A stretch of 64,000 bases of DNA from an uncultured Gammaproteobacteria bacterium (GCA_951812995.1 CATOTD010000001.1:124001-188000); one strand, 5' to 3'; shown: positions 1 to 13,318, numbered from the stretch's first letter. Translations and numbers: made by a program. Notes: generated by a model from the letters alone, not told the origin.

Positions 1-18
1 ATTGTGCCGTTTGACTTT

Positions 19-279
19 CTAAAGTGCTTTTACATGACTATTTAAGCGCGATTTATGTCTGGCGGCCTTGTTTTTGTGAATTATTCCTTTTGAAACCATC
101 GCATCAATAACAGGAACAGCCGCTTGATAAGCATTTTGTGCCGCTTCTTTGTCTTTTTTTGCAATCGCTGCGACCACTTTCTTGATTTGCGTACGCAACA
201 TGGAACGCTGACTCGCATTGTGCAGGCGTAGCTTTTCATTTTGCCGCGCACGCTTCTTCGCTGATGCAATATTGGCCAC
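19..279 (-). CDS. rpsT: 30S ribosomal protein S20
   Basis: [34 protein letters not shown]... typical S20; divergent from murJ as is common in gammaproteobacteria. Confidence 0.97.
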   Translation of the reverse strand: MANIASAKKRARQNEKLRLHNASQRSMLRTQIKKVVAAIAKKDKEAAQNAYQAAVPVIDAMVSKGIIHKNKAARHKSRLNSHVKAL

Positions 280-450
280 TCTTACAAACTCCTGATCATA
301 TTTAAAGGCACGCCATAATACGTATATTAAGTCTGTTTGTCAACGCTTGTGCCGTATATGCTATCCTTTAACGGTTTGGTTTAATTAGAAATAAAAACAA
401 GCAGATAGGTCATATACTTAACAATGAAATTGACTATGGGAATTACTTGA

Positions 451-1983
451 ATGAGCAACAGGTTATTGAAATCAACCTTTATAGTGGGTGGGATGACAAC
501 GATCTCACGCATTTCAGGACTGATACGCGATATTGTAATCGCCCGACTGTTTGGTGCAGGCGTGGGTGTTGATGTCTTTATTGTGGCCTTTCGTATACCC
601 AATTTTCTGCGCCGTCTCTTTGCCGAAGGTGGTTTTTCTCAGGCCTTTGTCCCCATTTTGGCTGAATATAAAGAACAACGTAATGCCGCCGCGGTTAAAT
701 CTCTGGTTGATCAAACGGCCGCTACGTTGGGAGTGGTTTTGTTTTTGGTGACATTGATTGGCGTACTGGCCGCGCCGTTGCTGGTTAAGTTGTTTGCCAT
801 GGGTTTTGATGACACCAGGCATATCATGGCGAGCGATCTCTTGAAAATCACCTTTCCCTACATTTTGTTTATCTCTTTGACGGCCTTTGCGGGCAGCATT
901 TTGAATACCTATAAACAATTTGCCGTCCCGGCATTTACACCCGTATTGTTGAATCTTTCTCTCATTATTTGTGCTGTCTGGTTGGCACCCAAAATGGCTG
1001 TTCCGGTTACCGCATTGGCCTGGGGCGTTTTGATTGCAGGTATTGCGCAACTCTTGTTTCAGCTACCTTTTTTATTCCGCATGAATCTATTACCACGACC
1101 TGGCTTCAATAAAGACCAGGCCGGCGTGCAGCGCATATTAAAATTAATGCTGCCGACATTATTTGCTGTCTCTATCGTCCAGATCAATTTGCTGGTCGAT
1201 ACGTTGTTCGCATCGTTTCTGGTTGATGGCAGTATTTCCTGGTTATATTTTTCTGATCGTATGGTTGAATTTCCTCTGGGTGTCTTTGGGATCGCATTGG
1301 CGACGGTTTTATTACCGCATTTATCCAGCGTTCATGCGACAAATGCGGCGGCAAAATTTTCCAGCATGATGGATTGGGCCTTGCGCTGGGTTTTTGTAGT
1401 GGCGATCCCGGCTGCATCCGGCCTCGCCGTGCTGGCGGTTCCAATTTTGACGACCCTGTTTCAATATGACGCATTCACACCCTATGCGGCTATCATGTCA
1501 GGAAAAAGTTTATTGGCATACGCATTAGGTTTACCGGCATTCATCCTGATCAAGGTTTTTGCAACGGGCTTTTTTTCCAGACAGGATACAAAAACACCCG
1601 TCAAGATCGGTGCTGTTGCCATGCTGGCAAATATACTATTCAATTTTTTGTTAGTTGCGCAGTTGGCCCATGTTGGGCTGGCTTTGGCGACATCATTATC
1701 GGCTATCTTGCAAGCTGGCTTATTATTTTGTCTGCTAAAAAAAGCGGGCGTTTATAATCCAGCATCCGGTTGGATAAAATTTATCTTGCAGATCATTGTT
1801 GCAGCGACCGCCATGGTGCTCTTGATTATTTATTTTGTAGCAGCACCAGAACAATGGTTTGCCTGGGAAATGCACCAACGTGCCGGGCAGTTAGCGGTGG
1901 CGATTCTTGCTGGCACTGTTTGTTATCTCACCATGCTGTGGATGACAGGGATGCGCTGGCACAGTATGACAGCGCGGCACTGA
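451..1983 (+). CDS. murJ: lipid II flippase MurJ (MviN)
   Basis: 510 aa, FIVGGMTTISRISGLIRDIVIARLFGAG..., multi-TM, MviN family signature; followed by ribF. Confidence 0.96.
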   Translation: MSNRLLKSTFIVGGMTTISRISGLIRDIVIARLFGAGVGVDVFIVAFRIPNFLRRLFAEGGFSQAFVPILAEYKEQRNAAAVKSLVDQTAATLGVVLFLVTLIGVLAAPLLVKLFAMGFDDTRHIMASDLLKITFPYILFISLTAFAGSILNTYKQFAVPAFTPVLLNLSLIICAVWLAPKMAVPVTALAWGVLIAGIAQLLFQLPFLFRMNLLPRPGFNKDQAGVQRILKLMLPTLFAVSIVQINLLVDTLFASFLVDGSISWLYFSDRMVEFPLGVFGIALATVLLPHLSSVHATNAAAKFSSMMDWALRWVFVVAIPAASGLAVLAVPILTTLFQYDAFTPYAAIMSGKSLLAYALGLPAFILIKVFATGFFSRQDTKTPVKIGAVAMLANILFNFLLVAQLAHVGLALATSLSAILQAGLLFCLLKKAGVYNPASGWIKFILQIIVAATAMVLLIIYFVAAPEQWFAWEMHQRAGQLAVAILAGTVCYLTMLWMTGMRWHSMTARH

Positions 1984-2012
1984 TCGGTATAATCCATAGC
2001 TTTTGATGACTG

Positions 2013-2960
2013 ATGGAATTTATTCGCGGACTCATAAATTTACAACGTCGGCGACAACATTGTGTGGCTACGATAGGCAATTTTGATGGTGTCCATTTAG
2101 GGCATCAGCAAGTATTAGCGCAGTTAAAAGAGGCTGCAAAAAAGGCGGGGCTAATATCAACGGTGGTAATATTCGAACCACAACCCATTGAATATTTTTC
2201 CCCAGAAAAGGCACCATCACGATTAACACGCTTGCGTGAAAAGTTGCAACAATTTTCATGCCACGACATCGATCGCATTGTCTGTCTTAGGTTCAATGAA
2301 CAGATTGCAAATTTATCGGCCGCCGCGTTTGTTGATACTATTTTATTAAACGCATTGGCCGTGAAAAAATTAATTATTGGTGATGATTTTCGCTTCGGTA
2401 AGGCCCGTCAGGGCAATGTTCAATATTTGCTTAATGCGGCAAAGACAAAAGGATTTGAGGTTGCGATAATGGAGACCTTCAACGCTAACAACAATCGTAT
2501 CAGCAGTACCTTGATTCGCCAGGTATTGGCCGATGGTGATATGCAGAAGGCCGGAGCGTTGTTAGGCCGACCGTACAAAATAAGCGGGCGGGTCATACAC
2601 GGTGATAAACGCGGGAAAAAACTGGGGTTCGCAACGGCAAATATAGCACTGCATCGATACCTCTCACCCGTTGAGGGTATATTTTCTGGTCGTGTTTATA
2701 GTCTTCCCAAGACACCTTTAGATGCGGTTGTCTATGTTGGATCAAGGCCTGTTTATAATGGTGATCACAACATACTGGAAGTCCATATTCTGGATTATGA
2801 TGCGGATTTGTATGGCCGTTATTTGCAGGTTGAATTGCTGGAGAAGCTACGCGGTGATAGTGATATTAATTCAGAAAAGGCACTGGTCTTACAAATAGAA
2901 AAAGATATTGAAAATGCCAGAGACAGCTTAAAACAATATAAGGAACATCTGATCAATTAA
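2013..2960 (+). CDS. ribF: bifunctional riboflavin kinase / FAD synthetase; last six codons plus stop lie in the end of IS-C1
   Basis: IGNFDGVHLGHQQVL, GRPYKISGRVIHGDKRGKKLGFATANI, ...; C-terminal KEHLIN* overlaps the IS-C terminal sequence. Confidence 0.95.
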   Translation: MEFIRGLINLQRRRQHCVATIGNFDGVHLGHQQVLAQLKEAAKKAGLISTVVIFEPQPIEYFSPEKAPSRLTRLREKLQQFSCHDIDRIVCLRFNEQIANLSAAAFVDTILLNALAVKKLIIGDDFRFGKARQGNVQYLLNAAKTKGFEVAIMETFNANNNRISSTLIRQVLADGDMQKAGALLGRPYKISGRVIHGDKRGKKLGFATANIALHRYLSPVEGIFSGRVYSLPKTPLDAVVYVGSRPVYNGDHNILEVHILDYDADLYGRYLQVELLEKLRGDSDINSEKALVLQIEKDIENARDSLKQYKEHLIN

Positions 2961-4124
2961 GGATTTTCAAGCAAGTGGGCATCACTGTGCTCGATAGTAG
3001 CGAGCATTGAACGTCTTGCTCATTACTCTCTTTCATTTCTCTTGTCCCGGCCTACTGTTTTCAGCTATCGCCCCTATTCCAGGCGTACTAAGCCACTGAT
3101 AGCCGTAATAATTGTTTCTTTGATAGCATAAGATTAATCAGGGCACAGTGGGCAAACAGGTGGTTCGCATTCTTGCCTGGCCCTTTGAATCTGACTTTGG
3201 TAAATCCATATTGTCGCTACATGATATGAAAGACATGCTCAACCTTGGCACGGACTTTGGATTTGTGCCGGTTTTTAGCCTTGTCCTGTTCGGTCAGTTT
3301 GCGGTGACGTGAGCCTTTGACCTGGGTGTAGTCTTTTACCTTGGGGTCATTATCCTTGAGTACGGATTGCTGACCCGCATAGGCACTATCTCCCCAAAGA
3401 CGGGTCTCTTCTCCATGCAGTAGGTCTCCAAGTACCTGTGAGTCGTGGACATTGGCTGGTGTGGCAACAACAGAGTGTATCAGTTTGGTTTTGCTATCCA
3501 CACCGATGTGCGCCTTCATGCCAAAGTACCATTGCTTGCCTTTTTTGGTCTGATGCATATCAAGATCACGGGTTTTGCTTTTGTTCTTGGTGGCGGTAGG
3601 CGCATTGATGATGGTCGCATCAACAATAGTGCCTTTGGATACTTTCATGCCGTTTTCCTCCAGATAGACGGCAACAGCATCAAACAGGGCAACTCCGAGG
3701 TTGTTCTCCTCCAGTAGATGACGGAATTTACAGCGGGTGCTTGCATCTGGCACGGGTTCCTGACCTAAGTCTATCTGGGCAAAGCACCGCATGGCTGGTG
3801 TGTCATATAAAGCCGCTTCTGTGGCAGGATCAGATAAGGCAAACCAGTGTTGCAGGAAGTAGATTCTCAGCATGCGTTCCATGCCCACCGGACGGCGACC
3901 AGCACCCCGGGGGTTGGGGTAATGAGGCTCAATTACTGCAGTCAGCGCTTGCCAGGGAATGAGCTGATTCATCTCTTCGAGAAATATCTCTTTGCGTGTC
4001 TTCTTGCGGTATTTCTCGAATCCAGATACTGCCAAGCTTTTTTGTTGCATCTTTTGACCCTCCACTTAAAACATTGCGGTATTATCGCATATTATGGCAA
4101 ATTATGGCATTAATCAGAGGTTCC
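2941..4124 (-). mobile_element. IS-C copy 1 (IS5-type element); transposase ORF 3217..4065 ended by a premature TAG
   Basis: Near-identical to 14419..15476 and 56839..58007; ends AGGAACATCTGAT / AATCAGAGGTTCC; ORF ends ...KVEHVFHIM* where copy 3 reads VFHIMQRQYGF. Confidence 0.9.
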
Positions 4125-4410
4125 CTAAGCATTATAGAACAAGTTGCCGCATAATTTATATTATATACTTTGCAAAAGAACATAACGAACAGCCTCCGTA
4201 TCACTGAGATAAAATGTTTAAAATATAAGCGCTCGATATGTGAAATATCTATGTTGCTGTTTTTAATTTATACATTAAACATATCATATCGTTTTAGTTT
4301 TAATCATAAATAATTATTTATACGACCCACTTTCTTTTTCACAATTGCCTGCTGTCTAGCACGTAAAAAAGCGCAAAGAATATATTTATCGAAAGGATTA
4401 TACTTGGTTA

Positions 4411-5064
4411 TTAAACAACCCCCGAATACTCATGCCATCTATTTACAATCTCACAAAACAATAACGCCGTCTGTTCGGCATCATAACGTGCTGAATGCGC
4501 TTCTTTGGCATCCCATGTTAGTCCCGCCGCCGCCGCCGCCCGCGCTAATACGGTTTGACCATAGGCAAGTGCTGCCATAGTGACGGTATCAAAGGTGCTG
4601 AAAGGGTGGAACGGATTGCTTTTGATATTATTGCGTGCCACCGCCGCCTTTAAAAAAGCAAGATCAAATGCGGCATTGTGCCCGACCAATATGGCACGAC
4701 TACAATCGTGTTTTTTTATTTTTGCTTGTATGGCCTTGAATACTGCATGCAGGGCGGCCACTTCACTGACTGCAATTTGCTGGCGAAAGGGATGGCTCGG
4801 ATCAATGCCGGTAAAATCGAGTGAAGCCTGATCAAGGTTGGCACCGGCAAACGGTTTGATATGTCTTGATATAATCTCATCAATACACCATTGCTGTTCG
4901 TCATTGACCGTAACGGTGACCGCGGCGATCTCCAGCAAGGCATCGGTCGCAGCATTAAAACCGGCTGTTTCGACATCAACAATAACCGGCAAGAATCCGC
5001 GAAAGCGTTTCGCGACATACGATTTTGTGTCTGTTTCGATTATTTTTTCAGTTGCCATGCACAT
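4411..5064 (-). CDS. rnt: ribonuclease T
   Basis: RFRGFLPVIVDVETAGFNAATDALLEIAAVTV..., DEDDh exonuclease motifs, GHNAAFDLAFL, HSARYDAEQTALLF. Confidence 0.93.
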   Translation of the reverse strand: MCMATEKIIETDTKSYVAKRFRGFLPVIVDVETAGFNAATDALLEIAAVTVTVNDEQQWCIDEIISRHIKPFAGANLDQASLDFTGIDPSHPFRQQIAVSEVAALHAVFKAIQAKIKKHDCSRAILVGHNAAFDLAFLKAAVARNNIKSNPFHPFSTFDTVTMAALAYGQTVLARAAAAAGLTWDAKEAHSARYDAEQTALLFCEIVNRWHEYSGVV

Positions 5065-6074
5065 GTACCCCCACCACGAAAGGGAACCAGCGTCTCCTTA
5101 CCAAACGGTAATGTCGCTGGAATCGTTTGTTCTTTTTTGATTAAGGTTATTTGTTCTTTATTATGCGGTATGCCGTAGTAGTCTGCGCCATAACGGCTGG
5201 CAAAGGCTGCAAGTTTGTCGAGTTGCCCGATCTTATCGAATACTTCGGCATATATGCCTAATGCGTTATAAGCGGAATAGATTCCGGCACAACCGCAACG
5301 GGCTTCTTTTGCGTTACGCGCATGTGGGGCGCTATCGGTGCCGAGAAAGAATTTAGGATCCCCGCTTGTGGCAGCAGTTAATACGGCCAGGCGATCTGCC
5401 TCGGCCTTCAATACCGGCAAACAATAATGATGCGGTTGTAGCCCGCCTTTGAATAAATCATTCCGGTTTAATGCTATATGTTGCGGTGTAATCGTTGCGG
5501 CAATATAAGTACTGGCATGCGTTACAAAATCAACCGCCGTGCCGGTCGTGATATGTTCAAAGACGATCTTTAATTCTGGAAAGTCGTTTATCAGGGGTGT
5601 TAATACCCTATCGATAAAGACGGCTTCACGATCAAATATATCAACATCATCATCCGTTACTTCACCATGCACTAGGAGCGGCAAACCCGTTTTCATCATC
5701 GCTTCCAGCACGGCATAGGTTTTCCTGATATGCGTCACGCCTTGCGCTGAATTAGTCGTGGCACCGACCGGGTAATATTTCAAGGCCTTGATGTAGCCAG
5801 ACTCTGCCGCTTCTGTTATGACATCCACGGTTGTGTTGTCTGTCAAATATAAGGTCATCAAGGGCTCAAAATTATAGTTTTTATCAACACACTGCAAGAT
5901 ACGGTGCCGATACGCTAATGCCATTTTGGTATCAATCACCGCTGGTTTAAGATTGGGCATGATGATCGCGCGCGAAAATTGTGCTGTGGTATGATTCACA
6001 ACGTTGGATAATGCCATGCCGTCACGTAGATGGAGATGGAAATCATCAGGTTTTGTTATGGATAATGTCTGCAT
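5040..6074 (-). CDS. pyrC: dihydroorotase (class II)
   Basis: MQTLSITKPDDFHLHLRDGMALSNVVNHTTAQFSRAIIMPNLKPAV...; likely start at the internal ATG (6074), the ORF itself extends to 6326. Confidence 0.94.
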   Translation of the reverse strand: MQTLSITKPDDFHLHLRDGMALSNVVNHTTAQFSRAIIMPNLKPAVIDTKMALAYRHRILQCVDKNYNFEPLMTLYLTDNTTVDVITEAAESGYIKALKYYPVGATTNSAQGVTHIRKTYAVLEAMMKTGLPLLVHGEVTDDDVDIFDREAVFIDRVLTPLINDFPELKIVFEHITTGTAVDFVTHASTYIAATITPQHIALNRNDLFKGGLQPHHYCLPVLKAEADRLAVLTAATSGDPKFFLGTDSAPHARNAKEARCGCAGIYSAYNALGIYAEVFDKIGQLDKLAAFASRYGADYYGIPHNKEQITLIKKEQTIPATLPFGKETLVPFRGGGTCAWQLKK

Positions 6075-6140
6075 GTCGGTTATGGAAATTAACATATAAT
6101 TGATACAAAGTTGTTTAGTATTTATAACGAGGAGGACACG

Positions 6141-7181
6141 ATGGAGTTCACAACATTGGGCAACACAAATATCGAAGTCAGTCGGCTCTGTCTTGGTACG
6201 ATGACCTGGGGTCAACAAAACACGGAGGCCGAGGCCCATCAACAACTTGATTATGCCGTGGCCGCCGGGGTTAATTTTATTGATACCGCAGAGATGTATC
6301 CAGTGCCGCCTTTCAAAGAAACGCAAGGTTTGACTGAAACCTATCTTGGCACCTGGCTGGCCAACCGATCCGATCGCGATAAACTCATTATTGCCAGCAA
6401 GGTTTGTGGCAAAGCCCTGTTTGTTCCTTATTTACGGGATGGCAAGGTCAAATTGGATAAACAGAATATCCACCAGGCTGTGGACGCATCGCTACAACGA
6501 CTGCAAACAGACTACATCGATCTTTATCAAACGCATTGGCCTGACCGAGAGACCAATTACTTTGGGCAGTTGGGTTATCACCATGCCCCGGAAAAAGACG
6601 GCATCACCATTGCCGAAACACTGGACGTGCTAGGTGGTTTGGTGCAAGCAGGCAAGATAAGAATGGTGGGTATCTCGAATGAAACCCCATGGGGCTGCGC
6701 TGAATATCTGCGTGTTGCCAAGGCGCAAGGATTACCCCGAATTGTAAGTGTTCAAAATCCCTATAATCTATTGAACCGCACCTTTGAGATCGGCCTTGCC
6801 GAGTTTGCCCATCGCGCACACGTTGGTTTGCTGGCTTACTCACCGCTTGCCTTTGGTGTCTTGAGTGGTAAATACTTAAACGGTGCAAGACCGGCCGCCA
6901 CGCGCCTGGTATTGTGGGATCGATTCTCCCGCTATACCAACCCGCGGGCAGACGCGGCAACCGCAGCCTACGTCAAACTGGCACAAGAAAATGATCTTGA
7001 TCCCGCACAAATGGCCTTGGCGTATGTGAATAGTCGGCCATTTTTGACCAGTAACATCATTGGTGCTACATCAATGCAGCAACTAAAAAGCAATATCGAC
7101 AGCATCGATATCAAACTCTCGAAAAAAATCGTCCATGCCATTGATGCGATTCATGAAGAAATCCAGAATCCATCACCATAA
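6141..7181 (+). CDS. tas: aldo/keto reductase, Tas-like
   Basis: MEFTTLGNTNIEVSRLCLGTMTWGQQNTEAEAHQQLDYAVAAGVNFIDTAEMYP; GAGGAGG Shine-Dalgarno-like sequence directly upstream of ATG 6141. Confidence 0.9.
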   Translation: MEFTTLGNTNIEVSRLCLGTMTWGQQNTEAEAHQQLDYAVAAGVNFIDTAEMYPVPPFKETQGLTETYLGTWLANRSDRDKLIIASKVCGKALFVPYLRDGKVKLDKQNIHQAVDASLQRLQTDYIDLYQTHWPDRETNYFGQLGYHHAPEKDGITIAETLDVLGGLVQAGKIRMVGISNETPWGCAEYLRVAKAQGLPRIVSVQNPYNLLNRTFEIGLAEFAHRAHVGLLAYSPLAFGVLSGKYLNGARPAATRLVLWDRFSRYTNPRADAATAAYVKLAQENDLDPAQMALAYVNSRPFLTSNIIGATSMQQLKSNIDSIDIKLSKKIVHAIDAIHEEIQNPSP

Positions 7182-7248
7182 TGCGTTTTCCGGTCGTTAA
7201 TTATTATTATAAAATATGTATAATCTATCTATTGAATATCACGCTTAA

Positions 7249-9348
<2,100 letters not shown>

Positions 9349-9463
9349 AAAAATCAATCTTGGCCGATCTGTTAATCTGCATTCTTTTCAACCCTGTTGC
9401 TAGAGCGGGGGCGGGAGCGATAGCGATTAAGTCCCTACAAAAAAACGCCATCACAGCCGCTGC

Positions 9464-12400
9464 ATGTTGATACTGAAAGGCGGTAACGCACTCTCCGACT
9501 TTCGTGTCAATAAACTCTTGGCTGCCTTGCAGTCGTATGTCCCGGCAATCGTATCGGTTCGAGCGCACTATATTCATTTTGTTAAGACCCATGCCGATCT
9601 CGACAAAAAAGAACAAGTCCAGCTTGATGATCTGTTGCAGTATGGAACAGCGTCTGGAAACACTCATCATCATTCATTCAAACAAGTCGCTATCCCAAGG
9701 CCCGGCACCCGCTCAGCTTGGTCTGACAAGGCCCGCGATATTGCGCATAACGCCGGGCTTGATAAAGTCGCCCATATAGAACGCGGCACAGTCTATGCAT
9801 TGCAACTTGACAAAAACCATACCCCGACTGCAGCGCAAATCGCCTGCATCAAGCCACTCTTACATGATCGCATGACAGAAGTCCTCATCACCAATGAAAA
9901 TGCCGCCGCTTTATTCGCACACACCGAGCCGACTCAATTCAATCAGGTTGATATCATCAATGGTGGCGCAGCAGCGTTGGCGGCAGTCAATAGCGCAATG
10001 GGGCTCGCATTGTCGGATGATGAGATCAACTATTTATTGACCGCATTCAAGAGGCTTGGCCGTAATCCGGCCGACATTGAGCTAATGATGTTTGCCCAGG
10101 CCAACTCTGAACATTGTCGGCATAAAATATTCAATGCCGAATGGACGATCGATACTATCGGGCAAGCGCATTCCTTGTTGCAGATGATACGACAGACGCA
10201 CGCAACAAACCCGGGCAAGGTCTTGTCGGCCTATCATGATAATGCGGCGGTCATGGCCGGCTTCAATGGTGCCCGCTTTTTTGCCGATCCAGATAATCAT
10301 CACTATGGCTATCACGATGAAGCCATACATATATTGATGAAAGTCGAAACGCATAATCACCCAACTGCAATCTCGCCCTATCCTGGTGCGGCAACGGGTG
10401 CGGGTGGAGAGATACGCGATGAAGCGGCAACGGGCCGCGGCGCGAAACCGAAAGCTGGCCTATGCGGCTTTGCGGTGTCCAATCTAAAAATCCCGGGCTT
10501 TGAACAGCCTTGGGAAACAGATAATGGCAAACCCGATCATATTGCATCAGCATTGGATATCATGCTTGCCGGGCCGATTGGTACTGCTGCCTACAATAAT
10601 GAGTTTGGTCGCCCGGGTTTGTGTGGTTATTTCCGCACCTATGAACAACGCGCAGATGAGTCTTGCATCTATGGTTACCACAAGCCCATCATGCTTGCCG
10701 GTGGCTACGGCATGATTCGTGAATCGCACGTACAAAAACAGGTGATTGCCGCGGGTGCCAAGTTAATGGTGCTAGGTGGGCCAGCGATGTTGATTGGCCT
10801 TGGGGGTGGTGCCGCATCTTCCAAGTCTGCCAACATGCGCGACACCGCGCTTGACTTTGCCTCAGTACAACGCGCTAACGCGGAGATGGAACGCCGCTGT
10901 CAGGAAGTCATAGACCAGTGTTGGGCAATGGGGGACAACAACCCGATCATCAGTATCCATGATGTCGGTGCCGGCGGTCTTGCCAATGCCATACCAGAGC
11001 TTGTCAATGCCAGCGGACGCGGCGCACAACTGGCGTTGCGCAAGATACCGAATGCTGATCCCGGTATGTCGCCGTTGGGCATTTGGTGTAATGAAGCGCA
11101 AGAACGCTATGTGCTTGCGGTGCGTGCTGAACACGTTGCGCGCTTTACCGCGCTTTGCGAACGCGAACGCGCACCTTGCGCCATCCTCGGCGAGGTAACA
11201 ACAAAAGAACAACTGATTGTAGACGATGCACACTTCAATAATCGGCCGATTGATATGCCCATGTCGGTGTTGTTTGGCAAACTGCCAACAATGCAGCGCA
11301 CGGCGGTTGGTGTCACTTCTCAACAAACTGCATTCGATGGCTCAGGATTGGCATTACAAGAAACGATCGATCGGATTTTGCAACTACCGGCTGTTGCCAG
11401 CAAGCGTTTCTTAATCACCATTGGCGATCGATCCATATCTGGCCTGGTTGTGCGCGATCAAATGGTCGGCCCCTGGCAAGTACCGGTCGCCGATTGTGCC
11501 GTTACCAGTGCGTCCTATTTCGACTATACCGGCGAGGCCATTGCCATCGGCGAACGCCCGCCTATAGCGGTTATAAATGCGCCCGCTTCTGGCAGGATGG
11601 CGGTTGCTGAAGCGATTATGAATATAGCCGCAGCACGTATACTCATGCTTGATGATATTGCCCTTGCCGCAAACTGGATGGCGGCCTGCGGCGAGCCGGG
11701 CCAGGATGAAAAACTATACAGCACGGTCAGTGCCGTGCGTGATCTCTGCAAAGAGCTTGGCATAGCGATCCCGGTCGGTAAGGATTCCTTGTCTATGCAC
11801 ACTACTTGGTCAGCGGGTGCATTGGAAACAAAAGTCACGGCACCATTATCATTAAATATTACCGCCTTCGCACGGGTTGCAGATGTGCGGCAATCACTAA
11901 CACCACAACTACAGCAAGATGACGATACTCTGCTGTTGTTCATAGATCTCGCGCACGGCAAACAACGCCTTGGTGGTTCTTGCCTGTGCCAGGTATATGA
12001 ACAATTCGGTAATGAAACACCCGATCTGGAAGACTCGTCTTTATTAACGGGCTTCTTTAATGCTTTGCAAATACTCAATGAATCCGATCTATTGTTGGCC
12101 TACCACGATCGTTCGGATGGCGGATTGTTTGTCACGCTGGTTGAAATGGCATTCGCTGGACATACCGGCATAGATGTCGATCTGAACAATGCAGACAATC
12201 TTGTAGCTACTTTATTCAATGAAGAGTTAGGCGCGGTTATTCAAATAAGCGCAAGACACGCACAAAATGTAAAGCAGACTTTTGTTAATGCGGGGCTTGA
12301 TGAACAAGCGATACAAACAATCGGCGCACTCAATCATGAGTACCGGTTTAATCTCAAACACAATAATACAGAGCGATTGTCTGTAGCGGTCGATGTGCTG

Positions 12401-13318
12401 CATAAAAAATGGTCTACTACCAGTTTCGAGATGCAAGCATTGCGCGACAATCCGGCCTGCGCAAAACAGGAATTTGCCGACCTTGGCAATAGCGATGACA
12501 CGGGTTTATTTGTTGATACCACCTTTACGCTCGATAGTAATCCACTCGTTTTTATCAATACTGGCGCGCCACCAGAGATAGCGATATTGCGCGAACAAGG
12601 CATCAACGGGCAACTGGAAATGGCCGCCGCCTTTGATCGCGTCGGGTTTGAATGCGTCGATATCCACATGCAAGACCTCATTGATGGCCGCATCAATCTT
12701 GATTCATTCAATGGACTGGTCGCTTGCGGTGGATTTTCCTATGGCGATGTTTTAGGTGCCGGCGGTGGTTGGGCAAAGACTATTTTGTATAATGACCGGC
12801 TCAGCACAATGTTTGCGTCATATTTCAACCGCACAGACACTTTCGCATTGGGTATCTGCAATGGTTGTCAGATGATGTCGCAACTGCGGGACTTGATCCC
12901 GGGTGCTGCAACATGGCCTGATTTTCTGCGTAATCAATCTGAGCAATTTGAAGCCCGCCTCGTGATGGTTGAAGTCATGCCATCACCGTCAATATTATTG
13001 CATGGTATGGCAGGCTCCAAGATCCCGGTGGTGGTCGCACACGGCGAAGGGCGTATTGCAACGGCGGCCACAACAACCGCTACGCTGCGTTATATCGATA
13101 ATAGTGGAAAACCGACCGTCACGTATCCACACAACCCCAATGGTTCTGCCAACGGCTTAACCGGCTTTACCAATGACGATGGCCGTGTCACGATCATGAT
13201 GCCGCATCCAGAACGTGTGTTCTTGCGTAAGCAATACTCTTATTTGCCGCCCGCCTGGAATAACGAATACAGCCCGTGGATAAAACTATTCCTCAATGCA
13301 CGAAACTGGCTTGCTTAA
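9464..13318 (+). CDS. purL: phosphoribosylformylglycinamidine synthase
   Basis: 1284 aa, single-chain PurL with AIRS domains and a C-terminal glutaminase (LGICNGCQMMSQL, MPHPERVF). Confidence 0.98.
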   Translation: MLILKGGNALSDFRVNKLLAALQSYVPAIVSVRAHYIHFVKTHADLDKKEQVQLDDLLQYGTASGNTHHHSFKQVAIPRPGTRSAWSDKARDIAHNAGLDKVAHIERGTVYALQLDKNHTPTAAQIACIKPLLHDRMTEVLITNENAAALFAHTEPTQFNQVDIINGGAAALAAVNSAMGLALSDDEINYLLTAFKRLGRNPADIELMMFAQANSEHCRHKIFNAEWTIDTIGQAHSLLQMIRQTHATNPGKVLSAYHDNAAVMAGFNGARFFADPDNHHYGYHDEAIHILMKVETHNHPTAISPYPGAATGAGGEIRDEAATGRGAKPKAGLCGFAVSNLKIPGFEQPWETDNGKPDHIASALDIMLAGPIGTAAYNNEFGRPGLCGYFRTYEQRADESCIYGYHKPIMLAGGYGMIRESHVQKQVIAAGAKLMVLGGPAMLIGLGGGAASSKSANMRDTALDFASVQRANAEMERRCQEVIDQCWAMGDNNPIISIHDVGAGGLANAIPELVNASGRGAQLALRKIPNADPGMSPLGIWCNEAQERYVLAVRAEHVARFTALCERERAPCAILGEVTTKEQLIVDDAHFNNRPIDMPMSVLFGKLPTMQRTAVGVTSQQTAFDGSGLALQETIDRILQLPAVASKRFLITIGDRSISGLVVRDQMVGPWQVPVADCAVTSASYFDYTGEAIAIGERPPIAVINAPASGRMAVAEAIMNIAAARILMLDDIALAANWMAACGEPGQDEKLYSTVSAVRDLCKELGIAIPVGKDSLSMHTTWSAGALETKVTAPLSLNITAFARVADVRQSLTPQLQQDDDTLLLFIDLAHGKQRLGGSCLCQVYEQFGNETPDLEDSSLLTGFFNALQILNESDLLLAYHDRSDGGLFVTLVEMAFAGHTGIDVDLNNADNLVATLFNEELGAVIQISARHAQNVKQTFVNAGLDEQAIQTIGALNHEYRFNLKHNNTERLSVAVDVLHKKWSTTSFEMQALRDNPACAKQEFADLGNSDDTGLFVDTTFTLDSNPLVFINTGAPPEIAILREQGINGQLEMAAAFDRVGFECVDIHMQDLIDGRINLDSFNGLVACGGFSYGDVLGAGGGWAKTILYNDRLSTMFASYFNRTDTFALGICNGCQMMSQLRDLIPGAATWPDFLRNQSEQFEARLVMVEVMPSPSILLHGMAGSKIPVVVAHGEGRIATAATTTATLRYIDNSGKPTVTYPHNPNGSANGLTGFTNDDGRVTIMMPHPERVFLRKQYSYLPPAWNNEYSPWIKLFLNARNWLA

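Noticed and set aside
514-1050. 178-aa antisense ORF within murJ
   Set aside because: Composition typical of a shadow ORF opposite a conserved membrane protein.
11524-12078. 184-aa antisense ORF within purL
   Set aside because: Shadow of a conserved coding frame.
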